Assembly: GCA_903921725.1 (NCBI GenBank)
Contig: CAIXRA010000072.1
Location: 62,001 to 126,000 of the forward strand
DNA from: an uncultured Lentisphaerota bacterium
GTDB taxonomy: Bacteria > Verrucomicrobiota > Lentisphaeria > Oligosphaerales > CAITYL01
Reading direction: 5' to 3'
DNA length: 64,000 nucleotides
Positions 32,803 through 41,565 of the stretch are shown here, in pieces. The translations under genes and the position numbers were made by a program. The notes beneath the pieces were generated by a model, which was not told where the DNA came from, ran no database searches, and worked only from the letters and a program-made list of their open reading frames with translations. Position 1 is the stretch's first letter. Every line of letters starts with the position of its first letter.

Positions 32803-32904
32803 GGATCATGTTTGCATGACGGCTTTGGGCTAACATGGCGGATGACGGGGGGGATGCAAGCCGCCGGGGTGCGGATTCCCCGCAACCGCTTGCCTTCAAG
32901 GCAC

Positions 32905-32933
32905 AAAAAATCCCCGCCGAAAACGGCGGGGAT
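32905..32933 (-). terminator. Intrinsic terminator of the tail-anchored protein gene
   Basis: Perfect 10-bp stem (ATCCCCGCCG/CGGCGGGGAT) with a 4-nt loop, followed on the minus strand by six Ts, about 30 bp past the stop codon. Confidence 0.9.
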
Positions 32934-32963
32934 TGCAGGGGTGCCGGACGGATTCGGGCACCG

Positions 32964-33884
32964 TCAGAAGATGTGCAGAACCATCTGCCAGCCGAGGATG
33001 CCGAGGAATCCTCCGACCGTCAGGATGCTGAGGATGGAGAAGGTGTTGAACACCATGTCCGGGCGTCCGACAGCGGAAGCGGCGACGGCCCGGGCGGCCA
33101 TCGCGGCCTCACCGGCGGCGGCGACGGGCGCCTGGCTAAGGGAGGGGGCATCCTTGCGAAGCTTGAGCGTGCGCTTGCCGCCGTCGGCCTCCTCCGTCTC
33201 CTCCGGAGCATTCACCTTGACGGTCCGGGCGGCGGAGGCGTCCCCGGTCGAGGCGGGAGCAGGAGCCGGCGTGCCGGCGGGGCGGAGGCGGATGGTCTGC
33301 GCCGCCTTGGACGGGATGGCGGCGGACGGCGGAGGGGAGAGCTTGATGGTGCCCGCGGCACCAGGAGCGGGGCGCGCGGTGGCCTGTCCATCGAGACCGG
33401 CCGAGGGTGGACGCAGGCGGACGGTCTGGCTGGCCGAAGGGGTGCCTTCTTTCTTGGCCTCGCGCTGAACCTTGAGCTTGACTGTGTCCGTCTGCGGCTT
33501 GCTGCCGGGCGGCGGAAGGGCGACGGTGGCGGCGGCCTCGGCGGCGGAGGAGGAGGCGGGTTCGCTGGCCTTCATGCGGCGAAGGCGGCCCGTGCTCGTG
33601 TCGCGCTGGGTGACCGGGTCGACCTGGGTGGCGGCGGCGGGCGGCGGCTGGGCCGTGGTCGTTTCCGCGGCGGGGGACACCGGCTTGGCGAAACGGGAGG
33701 TGTCCGTGCGGATTTCGCCGGCCTTCATGCGGCGGAGGCGGCCCGTGCTCGTCTCCTGCGGCGGCGGCACGGCAACGGTGGCGGAGGGCGGCGGCACGGG
33801 CGTTCCGCCCAAGCCGGCCCGCAGGCGGGAGGAGTCCGTCGAGTTCAACATCGGCTTCGGGGGTTGTGTGGCATCGCTGGACAT
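32964..33884 (-). CDS. Tail-anchored Pro/Ala-rich protein with T-[IV]-[KR]-[LV] repeats
   Basis: A 306-residue protein I do not recognise. It is almost all Pro/Ala/Thr/Ser-rich and probably disordered, ending in a single membrane helix (about 283-304, SILSILTVGGFLGILGWQMV) with few residues after it, a tail-anchor layout. Two copies of TSTGRLRRMKA(G/S)E occur at about 45 and 95. A short motif recurs at least six times: TVKLKVQ, TVRLRPP, TIKLSPP, TIRLRPA, TVKVNAP, TLKLRKD. The evenly spaced Thr followed by basic residues could be kinase targets, but this is inference. It has its own promoter and terminator, unlike the polysaccharide genes upstream. Confidence 0.75.
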   Translation of the reverse strand: MSSDATQPPKPMLNSTDSSRLRAGLGGTPVPPPSATVAVPPPQETSTGRLRRMKAGEIRTDTSRFAKPVSPAAETTTAQPPPAAATQVDPVTQRDTSTGRLRRMKASEPASSSAAEAAATVALPPPGSKPQTDTVKLKVQREAKKEGTPSASQTVRLRPPSAGLDGQATARPAPGAAGTIKLSPPPSAAIPSKAAQTIRLRPAGTPAPAPASTGDASAARTVKVNAPEETEEADGGKRTLKLRKDAPSLSQAPVAAAGEAAMAARAVAASAVGRPDMVFNTFSILSILTVGGFLGILGWQMVLHIF

Positions 33885-33926
33885 ACTTGACGGTCTCCCG
33901 TGCGCACCTTTTTGATGAAACGGAGA

Positions 33927-33955
33927 AAAATACATGACACCCGGCAGGGTTGCAA
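33927..33955 (-). promoter_or_regulatory. Probable promoter of the tail-anchored protein gene
   Basis: On the minus strand TTGCAA (33950-33955), a 17-nt spacer and TATTTT (33927-33932), about 40 nt upstream of the ATG at 33884. Confidence 0.6.
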
Positions 33956-34024
33956 GCCCGAGCCCCATAATTCCATGGCCGCGGGCGGCTGCTTGTGGGG
34001 GAAACGCCCGGGATGGGCGCGGCG

Positions 34025-34984
34025 TCAGCGGCGCGACAGAAGCCAGTCCGCCGGCTCGAAACCCCAGGCCGGACGGCAGAAACAGGCGTGCCAGAGCCAG
34101 AGCCGCCACTGCGTGTAGAGCTTGTCGCGGAGTTTGCGGCGGCGCCCGGCCGTCAGCAGCACCGCCAGCGGCAGGAGCAGCAGGTCGAAGGTCAGCCGCA
34201 GCCACATCCCGGCAAAGAGCAGGGCGGTGGCCGCGGGACCGGCATGCTTGCGGAAGTAGCGGTAGCGGGAGGTGTAGAACTGCACGCGTGCCCGGACCGG
34301 ACGGCGGTTGGCGCTCTCCCCCTGCATGTGAATCACTTCGGCCGACGGCTCGTAGAGGATGCGCCTGCCCGCCTGGTTGATGCGCCGGCACAGGTCGGTC
34401 TCCTCGAAGAAGAAGAAAAAACGGTCGTCGAGAAAGCCCAGCGGGCGGACGGCGGACATGCGGATGCCCATGCACGGCCCGACCACGCTGGGCACGGCGC
34501 CGGCGCGTCCGCGCGGAACCCGCATCAGATGCCGGGGCAGACTGCGGTTGGTCAGTTCCCAGAAAATCCGCGGCTCGGGGACGACGGCGGCCTGCTCGCT
34601 GCCGTCGGGGCGCAGCAGGCGGGGGCAGACCATGGCGGCCTGCGGGTCCGACTCCAGCGCGCCGATGAGCTTTTCCAGCGCGCCCGGTTTGAACTCGATG
34701 TCCGAGTTCAGCAGGAACGCGAATGGCTCCTCCGTCACCCGCGCCAGGGCGGCGTTCATGGCACGGGCAAACCCGACGTTCTCCGGCATGGCGACGACCT
34801 CCGCCCCCGGAAGCTCGCGGGCGAAATGCTCCAACGAATGGTCGCCGGATGCGTTGTCCACGATGATGACGCGCAGGGATTCCGGGTGCGGCGCCGTGCA
34901 AAGCGCGCTGCGCGCGGCGGCCACGGTGAGCTCCGGGGTGCGCCAGTTGAGAAAAATCAGGGCCGTGCGGTCGGTTGTGTTCAT
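34025..34984 (-). CDS. Glycosyltransferase family 2 (rhamnosyltransferase-like)
   Basis: A 319-residue GT-A enzyme. Seen: ALIFLNWRTPELTV at the start, VIIVDNASGDHS, NVGFARAMNAAL, the metal-binding LLNSDIEFKPG and FFFFEETDLCRR, a pattern of WbbL-type rhamnosyl/sugar transferases. A C-terminal amphipathic/hydrophobic segment (about 240-265) may associate with the membrane. It lies downstream of rmlD on the same strand, consistent with use of dTDP-rhamnose. The 89-bp gap between them has a degenerate heptamer run (about 34990-35035). Confidence 0.88.
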   Translation of the reverse strand: MNTTDRTALIFLNWRTPELTVAAARSALCTAPHPESLRVIIVDNASGDHSLEHFARELPGAEVVAMPENVGFARAMNAALARVTEEPFAFLLNSDIEFKPGALEKLIGALESDPQAAMVCPRLLRPDGSEQAAVVPEPRIFWELTNRSLPRHLMRVPRGRAGAVPSVVGPCMGIRMSAVRPLGFLDDRFFFFFEETDLCRRINQAGRRILYEPSAEVIHMQGESANRRPVRARVQFYTSRYRYFRKHAGPAATALLFAGMWLRLTFDLLLLPLAVLLTAGRRRKLRDKLYTQWRLWLWHACFCRPAWGFEPADWLLSRR

Positions 34985-35073
34985 CCGGATTTCCGAGTTG
35001 CGAATGCCAGTCTTTCGGCGTTGAATGCGGAACTCCGGAAGGCCGGGCGCCGTCCGTCCTGAAAAAGGGGCGG

Positions 35074-35919
35074 TCAGCCCGCGGGGTTTTCCTGCACGAA
35101 CTGCGCCAGAGCGTCCTTCCAGTGCGGCATCGGCGGCAGGCCGTGCAGGCGCATGGCACGCTTTTCCAGGCGCGAATTGGCGGGGCGCGGGGCCGGCCGC
35201 GGGAATTCGGCGGTGGTGCAGGGGACCAGGCCGCGGGTCAGTCCCTTCAGCCAGAAAATTTCACGGGCGAAACCGAACCAGGTCGTCTCCCCCTCGCACG
35301 AGGCGTGGAAGGTGCCGCAAAGCGGGTTCTCCAGCAGCAGCCCGATGAAGCCGGCCAGCGCGTCGGTGCTGGTGGGGTTTCCGACCTGGTCGTCAACCAC
35401 CTTCAGCGGGTCGCCGGCCTGGGAGCCGAGCTTGAGCATGGCGTGGTAAAAGCTGGGGCCGCCGGAGCCGTAAAGCCAGGCGGTGCGGACGATGGCATGG
35501 TCGGGGCAGTGCGCGCGAACCGCCTCCTCGCCGGCAAGCTTGCTCGCACCGTACGCCGTGCATGGGGCGGGCGCGTCCCATTCGTGGTACGGCCGGCCGA
35601 GGTCGCCGCGGAAAACATAATCCGTGGAGACGGCAATCAACCGCGCACCGTGGCGGCGGCAGGCGGCGGCGATGTTGGCGGACCCGGCGGCGTTCACGGC
35701 AAAGGCCTTGTCCGGCTCCGACTCGCAGGCGTCCACCGCCGTCATCGCCGCGCAGTGGACCACCGCGTCGGGCCGGAACGCCGCCACCGCCGCATCGGCC
35801 GAGGCCAGGCGCGTGATGTCGACGGCAGGCAGGTCGGCGACGGACAGAATGTTCCCGGCCAGCCGGCGCTGCAGCGTCCGCCCCAGCATCCCGTTCCCGC
35901 CCGTGATGAGAATCCGCAT
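35074..35919 (-). CDS. rmlD: dTDP-4-dehydrorhamnose reductase
   Basis: Last step of dTDP-L-rhamnose synthesis (NADPH reduction of the 4-keto sugar). It has 281 residues. Seen: MRILITGGNGMLG at the N-terminus, VDITR, VVHCAAMTAVDACE, AVNAAGSANIA, STDYVFRGD, the catalytic YGASKLAGEE (YxxxK) and VRTAWLYGSGG. The ATG at 35919 fits the family. A GTG at 35928 overlapping the rmlC stop (GTGA) would add three residues. rmlA and rmlB are not in this window. Confidence 0.93.
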   Translation of the reverse strand: MRILITGGNGMLGRTLQRRLAGNILSVADLPAVDITRLASADAAVAAFRPDAVVHCAAMTAVDACESEPDKAFAVNAAGSANIAAACRRHGARLIAVSTDYVFRGDLGRPYHEWDAPAPCTAYGASKLAGEEAVRAHCPDHAIVRTAWLYGSGGPSFYHAMLKLGSQAGDPLKVVDDQVGNPTSTDALAGFIGLLLENPLCGTFHASCEGETTWFGFAREIFWLKGLTRGLVPCTTAEFPRPAPRPANSRLEKRAMRLHGLPPMPHWKDALAQFVQENPAG

Positions 35920-35924
35920 CGGCG

Positions 35925-36494
35925 TCACCCCTGGAAAACGGGCAGGTCCGCTTCCGGCCGCGTGGCCAGCGTCCCACCTTTTTTATCCTTGTCCGACAGC
36001 AGCGGTTCGGCGGCCGGCGGAATCGGCCAGCGGATGGCGATCTGCGGATCGTTCCAGGCGATTCCGCGCTCCTCCGCCGGCGTGTAGAAATCGGAGCATT
36101 TGTAGAGGAATTCCGCCGTCTCGCTGAGCACGTAGAACCCGTGGGCGAACCCTTCCGGGACGAACATCATTTTCCGGTTCGCCTCGCTGAGCACCTCGGC
36201 GGCCCAGCGGCCGAAGGTGGGACTGCCGCGGCGGACGTCGACCGCGACGTCGAACACCTCGCCGCGGATCACGCGCACGAGCTTCGCCTGGGGACGGCCG
36301 AGCTGGTAGTGCAGGCCGCGGAGCACGTGGCGGGTGGAGAGGGAATGGTTGTCCTGCACGAACTCATGCGGGATGCCGGCGGCCGCGAACTCGCGGCGGC
36401 TGTACGTCTCCATGAAAAAGCCGCGGCTGTCCCCGAACAGCTGGGGCTCCAGGATGCAGACGCCGGGAAGGGATGTCTCGGTGCGCTTGATCAC
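35925..36494 (-). CDS. rmlC: dTDP-4-dehydrorhamnose 3,5-epimerase
   Basis: Epimerises the 4-keto-6-deoxyglucose intermediate of dTDP-rhamnose. It has 189 residues. Seen: EPQLFGDSRGFFMETY, DNHSLSTRHVLRGLHYQ (catalytic His), EVFDVAVDVRRGSPTFGRW, VPEGFAHGFYVLSE and CSDFYTPAEERGIAWNDP. The GTG at 36494 gives the family N-terminus (VIKRTETSLPGV). ATGs further upstream extend into poorly conserved sequence. It is immediately upstream of rmlD with an end-to-start overlap if the GTG start of rmlD is used. Confidence 0.93.
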   Translation of the reverse strand: MIKRTETSLPGVCILEPQLFGDSRGFFMETYSRREFAAAGIPHEFVQDNHSLSTRHVLRGLHYQLGRPQAKLVRVIRGEVFDVAVDVRRGSPTFGRWAAEVLSEANRKMMFVPEGFAHGFYVLSETAEFLYKCSDFYTPAEERGIAWNDPQIAIRWPIPPAAEPLLSDKDKKGGTLATRPEADLPVFQG

Positions 36495-36615
36495 GCCGCA
36501 CCACCCCAAATAATGCCGTTCATGCAACACCCCTTGAATCATGCCATGGAAAGACGCGGCGCTCGTGCGGCCGCCGGACGGTTCGGAGTGTAAAATGCCG
36601 CGGCATTCCCAAAAG

Positions 36616-38409
36616 TCAACGCCGCGGGGCGGGTGTACGGCGGAACAGGATCCAGTTCCGGCGGGTGTCCCGGAATTCAGCGGCCGGCGTAAATCCAAGC
36701 TCCAGGAGCCGGGCGCTTCCCGGCGTGTCGGCCACCGCCGCGACAGCAAATGACTGCGGCTTCGCCATCATGCTTTCTACCAGCGCCATGTCGGCCGGGC
36801 GGATCACCTGCCGGGCATAGATTGGAATGCCGGCGGAAAAACCAGCCTGGCCGGGCTGCATCAAGCAGTACGCCGGCATGCCGCCGCATGCCGCCGCAAG
36901 CCGCTCGGCGTGCGTGCGGTAGGCGTATTGCTGCCCCGGAGCTTGGGAATATCCCAAATAAAGGACGGTGGTCAGTGCGACCATCCACAGGCCAAGTACG
37001 GCGGCGGCGGGGACGTACGCCCGCCGGCGCGACAGGCGCCATCCCCACCAGCAAAGACCGAGCAGCAGGGCGGCGGTGCAGGCTGCGGGAACCTGGCCGA
37101 CCCCCACAAGCAGCGCCCGTTGCATCCGGCCGGAGGCCAGCAGCCACGATTGAATCTGCACAAAAAAAAGGGGGGCTGGCGCCGCAATAGCCAGCACAAT
37201 CCAGCTTCCGTCCCACAGGCGCCGGAGCCACGCCGGGGCGGCGGCCTCCCGGTAGCGGTTCTCCTGCGCAACGAACCAGAGGGCGCACATGACGCCAACG
37301 GCCGGCATGAGCGGAACCAGATAGCGCTCGTGGCGCATGGGCCAGATTGCGGCGGCGACAAAGGCGGTCATGAACCACCCCCAGGCCAGAAACGCCGGGC
37401 GGCGGATGGCCTGCGCCTTCTCCCGGAACGGCTGGAACCATGAAAGAACCCACCAACAGCTCCACGGAAAGACAAACCCGGCAACCAGCGCGTAATAATA
37501 GAACGGCCGGCGCTGATCGCGGTCCGCCGCGACATATTCCCGCATGAAGCTTTCCCTGCTGGCGTCCGTAACGGGCGCCGCGCCGAGAACATCGTGGATG
37601 ACATGCCAGTACCACCAGGCGGACAGCAGGACGCACAGGCCGACGGCAGCGAGCAGCCCGGTGATGTTCTGCCGGCGGCGGTGCGGCGTGAGCGCCACCA
37701 CCCAGGCCACCGGCAGAAGCACATGCGAAAGCGCCACCGGTCCCTTCGTCATGACGCCGCAGGCCAGAGCCAGCCCCGCCAGCAGCCAGCCCCAGGCATG
37801 CCGCCGCCTGAGCCGTTCCGGATGCATCGGCTGGACGGCCCAAAGCGCGGCGGCCACCGCCAGCGTTGCCCACCCCATCACCTGTGGGTCATAGGTCGCG
37901 TAATGCCCCTGTTTGATGATTAGGAACATGCTCCCGGTGATGAGCGCCGCGAGAAGCCCGGTCCGCCGGTCGCCGAGCGTGCATCCAGCCCAGCACGCGC
38001 ACGCCGCGGCCAGCATCACCAGGGCGGTGGTGACGGCCCGGGCGCGGAAGGCCAGATCCTCCACCGTGGCCGTGGCCGGATCCAGGCCGCGCCAGGCCAG
38101 CAGGTTCAGCCAGATCAGCAGGGGCGGCTTTTCAATCCGAGGCACGCCGCCCATCGAGGGGGTCTGCCAGGCGTCCGCGCGCCCCTCGTGCAGCAGGAGC
38201 CACGTTTCCTGGCTGCTGAGCATGCAGATCTTTTCCATGGAGCGACTGGGGCTCGCCTTCTCCATGTGCACCAGATACGGCGGGAGCAGAACCGCAATCA
38301 GCAGGCACAGCAGTGCGGCGGTCCGCAGCGGGGATGGAATGCGGCGCACAATCGACTGCACCCACGAAAGCATACGGCGTTCAAGAAGGAATGGTTTTTC
38401 CGAAAGCAT
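36616..38409 (-). CDS. ArnT-like GT-C glycosyltransferase
   Basis: A 597-residue polytopic membrane protein with about twelve helices. A large first periplasmic loop contains PSMGGVPRIEKPPLLIWL, matching the ExD/EKPP-type loop of the PMT/ArnT family. FYYYALVAGFVFPWSCWW and MRHERYLVPLMPA follow. Such enzymes move a sugar from a polyprenyl-phosphate donor to lipid A, lipid or protein outside the membrane. The ATG at 38409 and a downstream ATG at 38373 are both possible. It is upstream of rmlC on the same strand and divergent from the polyprenol-phosphate glycosyltransferase gene at 38697, which could make its donor. Confidence 0.85.
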   Translation of the reverse strand: MLSEKPFLLERRMLSWVQSIVRRIPSPLRTAALLCLLIAVLLPPYLVHMEKASPSRSMEKICMLSSQETWLLLHEGRADAWQTPSMGGVPRIEKPPLLIWLNLLAWRGLDPATATVEDLAFRARAVTTALVMLAAACACWAGCTLGDRRTGLLAALITGSMFLIIKQGHYATYDPQVMGWATLAVAAALWAVQPMHPERLRRRHAWGWLLAGLALACGVMTKGPVALSHVLLPVAWVVALTPHRRRQNITGLLAAVGLCVLLSAWWYWHVIHDVLGAAPVTDASRESFMREYVAADRDQRRPFYYYALVAGFVFPWSCWWVLSWFQPFREKAQAIRRPAFLAWGWFMTAFVAAAIWPMRHERYLVPLMPAVGVMCALWFVAQENRYREAAAPAWLRRLWDGSWIVLAIAAPAPLFFVQIQSWLLASGRMQRALLVGVGQVPAACTAALLLGLCWWGWRLSRRRAYVPAAAVLGLWMVALTTVLYLGYSQAPGQQYAYRTHAERLAAACGGMPAYCLMQPGQAGFSAGIPIYARQVIRPADMALVESMMAKPQSFAVAAVADTPGSARLLELGFTPAAEFRDTRRNWILFRRTPAPRR

Positions 38410-38556
38410 TATCGCGTCCAAGAAATGGAAGGCCAAGGCGTTTTTCAAGCCGCAAAAAAGCGGGAAAGGCCGAACTATAGCATTCCTCCCCGGGAAAACC
38501 GCATAGGGCGCGCGACATGCCCGGCCGGCCCCGCATCCGGCATGCGGCCCCCGCAT

Positions 38557-38585
38557 TTGTCGCACAATCCGGCACGCGTTATATT
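38557..38585 (+). promoter_or_regulatory. Probable promoter of the 38.7-48.5 kb glycan operon
   Basis: TTGTCG (38557-38562), a 17-nt spacer and TATATT (38580-38585), about 110 nt upstream of the first gene. On the other strand a GCTATAGT at 38474-38481 may serve the divergent GT-C gene. Confidence 0.6.
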
Positions 38586-38696
38586 GCGATGTTTTTCGTG
38601 GCTGAAAACTGACGGCCGCATGCCGCCGAGTTTCCAGGCATGCGCGCAATGCGGTCCGGCCTCTGTCATTGCGGCCAGGCCGCCAAGGATCACCCC

Positions 38697-39644
38697 ATGT
38701 TCGAAAACAAAAGAATCGCCGTCATCGTCCCGTCCTACAAGGAAGAGACGCAGATCCGCACCGTCATCGAAACCATGCCGGATTTCGTGGACTGCATCAT
38801 CATCGTGGACGACAAAAGCCCGGACCGCACCACCGCGGTGGTGGAGTCGCTGATTCCGCAGCACCCGCGCGTTCTCCTCATCCGGCACGAGGCCAACCAG
38901 GGAGTCGGCGGCGCCATCGTCACCGGCTACAAGCACGCCCGCGACCAGCAGTTCGATGTGGCGGCGGTGATGGCCGGCGACGGGCAGATGGACCCGGTCG
39001 ACCTGCCGAACGTCATCGCCCCCGTCGTCCGCGGCGAGGTCGACTACTGCAAGGGCAACCGCCTCTTCACCGGCGAGGCCTACAAGAAGATCCCCGCCAT
39101 CCGCTACTTCGGCAACGCGGTGCTTTCGCTGATGACCAAGGTCGCCTCCGGCTACTGGCACGTGGCGGACTCGCAGACCGGCTACACGGCGGTCAACCTC
39201 AAGATGCTCCGCCTGATCGACTGGGACGGCACCTACAAGCGCTACGGCTGCCCCAACGACTACCTGGTCAAGCTCAACATCTACAGCGCAAAAGTGCGGG
39301 ATGTACCGATCCGCCCCGTCTACGGCGTCGGCGAGCAGAGCAAGATCCGCCTGCACAAGGTGATCCCGCGCATCAGCCTGCTGCTGACCCGGCTCTTCTT
39401 CCGGCGGATGTTCGAGAAATATGTCATCCGCGACTTCCATCCGCTGGTGCTGTTCTATTTCATGAGCTTCATCCTGCTGGTGCCCGGCCTCGCCTACGGC
39501 CTGTCCTGCGCGCTGCACCGCTTCCTCATCGGCCCGGTGCAGGCGACCAGCGTGCTGTTCGCCGTCTTCCTGCTCGTCTCCGGCATCCAGTTCGGCCTGT
39601 TTGCCATGTTCATGGACATGGAAATGAACAAGGACCTGCGATGA
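38697..39644 (+). CDS. Polyprenol-phosphate glycosyltransferase (GT2, DPM1/ArnC-like)
   Basis: A 315-residue GT2 enzyme. The N-terminal catalytic domain has IAVIVPSYKEE, IIIVDDKSPDRT, NQGVGGAIVTGYKHA and the metal-binding AGDGQMDP. Two C-terminal membrane helices follow (about 243-264 and 275-303). It probably loads a sugar on undecaprenyl phosphate for a GT-C enzyme such as those encoded at 36616 or 42330. The ATG at 38697 has AAGGA 7 nt upstream. It is the first gene of the operon. Its stop overlaps the next start (ATGA). Confidence 0.88.
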   Translation: MFENKRIAVIVPSYKEETQIRTVIETMPDFVDCIIIVDDKSPDRTTAVVESLIPQHPRVLLIRHEANQGVGGAIVTGYKHARDQQFDVAAVMAGDGQMDPVDLPNVIAPVVRGEVDYCKGNRLFTGEAYKKIPAIRYFGNAVLSLMTKVASGYWHVADSQTGYTAVNLKMLRLIDWDGTYKRYGCPNDYLVKLNIYSAKVRDVPIRPVYGVGEQSKIRLHKVIPRISLLLTRLFFRRMFEKYVIRDFHPLVLFYFMSFILLVPGLAYGLSCALHRFLIGPVQATSVLFAVFLLVSGIQFGLFAMFMDMEMNKDLR

Positions 39645-40540
39645 AGCCCGCGCACCCGATGGCCCTCTCCATCGACCTAGATGAGTGGTTCCATGGGCGA
39701 TGGGCGACGGGCGGCCCGCGCTCCCGATGGGCGGACACCGCCTCCGTGTTCCGCGAGGTCTACGGCGGGGACCGGCCGCGCGGCGACATCGTGCCGGCCG
39801 CGCGCTGGCTCCTGGCCCTCTTCGCGGAACGCCGGATCACCGCCACCTTCTTCATCCTCGGCGAGGTTGCGGAATGGTACCCGGAACTGGTCCGCGAAAT
39901 CGCCGCAGCCGGCCACGAAATCGCCTGCCACGGCATGCACCACACCGACATGACCACGCTCTCCCGCGAGGCGTTCACCGCCGATCTGCGCAGGGCCAAA
40001 GAACTTCTTGAAAAGCTGGCCGGCCGGCCGGTCCGCGGCTACCGCGCCCCGAACCTAGTGGTCGCACCGTGGCTGGCGGACGTCATCCGGGAGCTCGGTT
40101 TCACCTACGACTCCTCCATCTGTCCGGCGCGCAGTTTCAGTGGGAAATACCAGGACATGATGCGCTGCCCCCAGCACCCGTACCGCACCGGCGCCAAGGT
40201 CCAGGACACCGGAAACGGCCCCCTTTGGGAAATCCCGATCCCCACCTTCCCCCTGCTCCGCCTCCCCGCAGGAACCGGCATCGCCACGCGGCTGTTCGGC
40301 GCCTGGTGGACCCGGCTTGCGCTGGCCTGGTGGGCGCGGACAGGAAGCGTGCAGTTCTATTTCCATCCCTATGAAATCTGGAACGACCCCCTCCCCGCCG
40401 GAACCGGCTGGAAGACGCGCCTCTTCATGAAAAGCCGCGGACGCACCATGCAGCGCCGCACCGCCGGCATCCTCGATGCCTACCGCGGGCGGATCACCTC
40501 TCTTTCCGGACTGCTGGAAAAACTGGAGCGCGCTGACTGA
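39641..40540 (+). CDS. Polysaccharide deacetylase, exosortase-locus type
   Basis: A 299-residue NodB-fold deacetylase. Seen: LSIDLDEWFHG (metal Asp), TATFFILGEVAEWYPE, GHEIACHGMHH (metal His 97 and 101), GYRAPN and the C-terminal FYFHPYEIW, the layout of the subfamily found in exosortase/PEP-CTERM polysaccharide loci (DUF3473-like C-terminus). It removes N-acetyl groups from a glycan or its precursor. A heptamer run (GATGGGC, 39691-39735) encodes the loop after the first motif (residues about 18-32). There is no signal peptide, so it would act in the cytoplasm. It overlaps the upstream gene by 4 bp. Confidence 0.88.
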   Translation: MKPAHPMALSIDLDEWFHGRWATGGPRSRWADTASVFREVYGGDRPRGDIVPAARWLLALFAERRITATFFILGEVAEWYPELVREIAAAGHEIACHGMHHTDMTTLSREAFTADLRRAKELLEKLAGRPVRGYRAPNLVVAPWLADVIRELGFTYDSSICPARSFSGKYQDMMRCPQHPYRTGAKVQDTGNGPLWEIPIPTFPLLRLPAGTGIATRLFGAWWTRLALAWWARTGSVQFYFHPYEIWNDPLPAGTGWKTRLFMKSRGRTMQRRTAGILDAYRGRITSLSGLLEKLERAD

Positions 40541-40541
40541 C

Positions 40542-41555
40542 ATGGAAGCGGCCTGGCAATCCCTCGACCTGAACGACGCCGGCTCCCGCGCCGCCTGGGA
40601 CGCCGTCTGCCTGGAACGCCCCGAACCCTCCGCCTTCCACTCCGCCGCCTGGGGGCGCGCCATCGCCCGCACCTACGGCGCCGACTGCCGCAGCGTCCGC
40701 AGCGGCTCCGCGCTGTTCCCTCTTTTCGGAGTGCGCACCCTGTCCGGCAAACGCCGGCTGGTGAGCGTGCCCTACGCTCCATACGGCGGCATGCTGCCTC
40801 TGCCCGAAGACCGCACCGCGGCGCCGCCAATGCCGATGCCCGACGGCGCATGCGTCGCCGTCCGGCAAGTGGAGATGGCCGTCGCGGATACGCAGGCCCT
40901 CACGGAAGCGGACCGGGTGACGATGTGGCTCGACCTTCCGTCCGCCCCCGAGGCGCTCTGGAAAAGCCTCAACGCCAAGGTCCGCAACCAGGTCCGCAAG
41001 GCGGAGAAGGAGGGCGTCACCGCCACGGCCGGACGCGAAGAACATCTCGCCGCCTTCTACCGGCTCTACGCCCGGCGCATGCACGAACTCGGCACGCCCG
41101 CCCATCCGCCGGCGTTCTTCAAGGCGCTGCTGGAGGAGTTTCCGGAAGCGGAATTTCTGGTGGCCGAGCACCAGGGGCAACCGGTCGGCACGGTCTTCGA
41201 CATCGGCTGGGGCGGATGGCGGGTGAACTTGTACGGCGCCACGCTTTTCGAGAAACGCTCCCTCTGCGCCAACAATCTCGTCTATTGGAAATCGTTGGAA
41301 CGCGGCTGCACGGGCGGAAGGCGGTACGACTTCGGGCGCAGCCTGTTCGGTTCCGGCCAGTATGAATTCAAGCGCCAGTGGGGCGCCCTGCCGCACCGGG
41401 TGGCGGAACGGCGCTTCCTGCGGGAAAACGGTGCGTGGCGCGAGGCGGCGGACGCCGTGGAAGCGGTCAACCCGCTTCTGCCCCGCATCTGGCAGCGGCT
41501 CCCGGCTCCCGTCGCATCCTGGCTGTCCGGACGGCTCCGCAAACATGTCTTCTGA
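40542..41555 (+). CDS. FemAB/GNAT-family protein, exosortase-locus type
   Basis: A 337-residue protein with tandem acyltransferase folds, similar to the FemAB-like proteins of PEP-CTERM/exosortase loci. Seen: P-S-A-F-H-S-A-A-W-G-R-A-I near 30-42, KVRNQVRKAEKEGVT at about 146-160, RMHELGTPAHPPAFFKAL, and GRSLFGSGQYEFKRQWGA near 270-285. It may attach an amino acid or acyl group to the glycan. It starts 1 bp after the deacetylase stop. The methyltransferase begins 10 bp after its end. Confidence 0.8.
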   Translation: MEAAWQSLDLNDAGSRAAWDAVCLERPEPSAFHSAAWGRAIARTYGADCRSVRSGSALFPLFGVRTLSGKRRLVSVPYAPYGGMLPLPEDRTAAPPMPMPDGACVAVRQVEMAVADTQALTEADRVTMWLDLPSAPEALWKSLNAKVRNQVRKAEKEGVTATAGREEHLAAFYRLYARRMHELGTPAHPPAFFKALLEEFPEAEFLVAEHQGQPVGTVFDIGWGGWRVNLYGATLFEKRSLCANNLVYWKSLERGCTGGRRYDFGRSLFGSGQYEFKRQWGALPHRVAERRFLRENGAWREAADAVEAVNPLLPRIWQRLPAPVASWLSGRLRKHVF

Positions 41556-41565
41556 GAGGGGAAAC

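Noticed and set aside
28966-33468. 1500-codon plus-strand frame opposite dnaE
   Set aside because: It is antisense to DNA polymerase III alpha and shows only composition-driven sequence.
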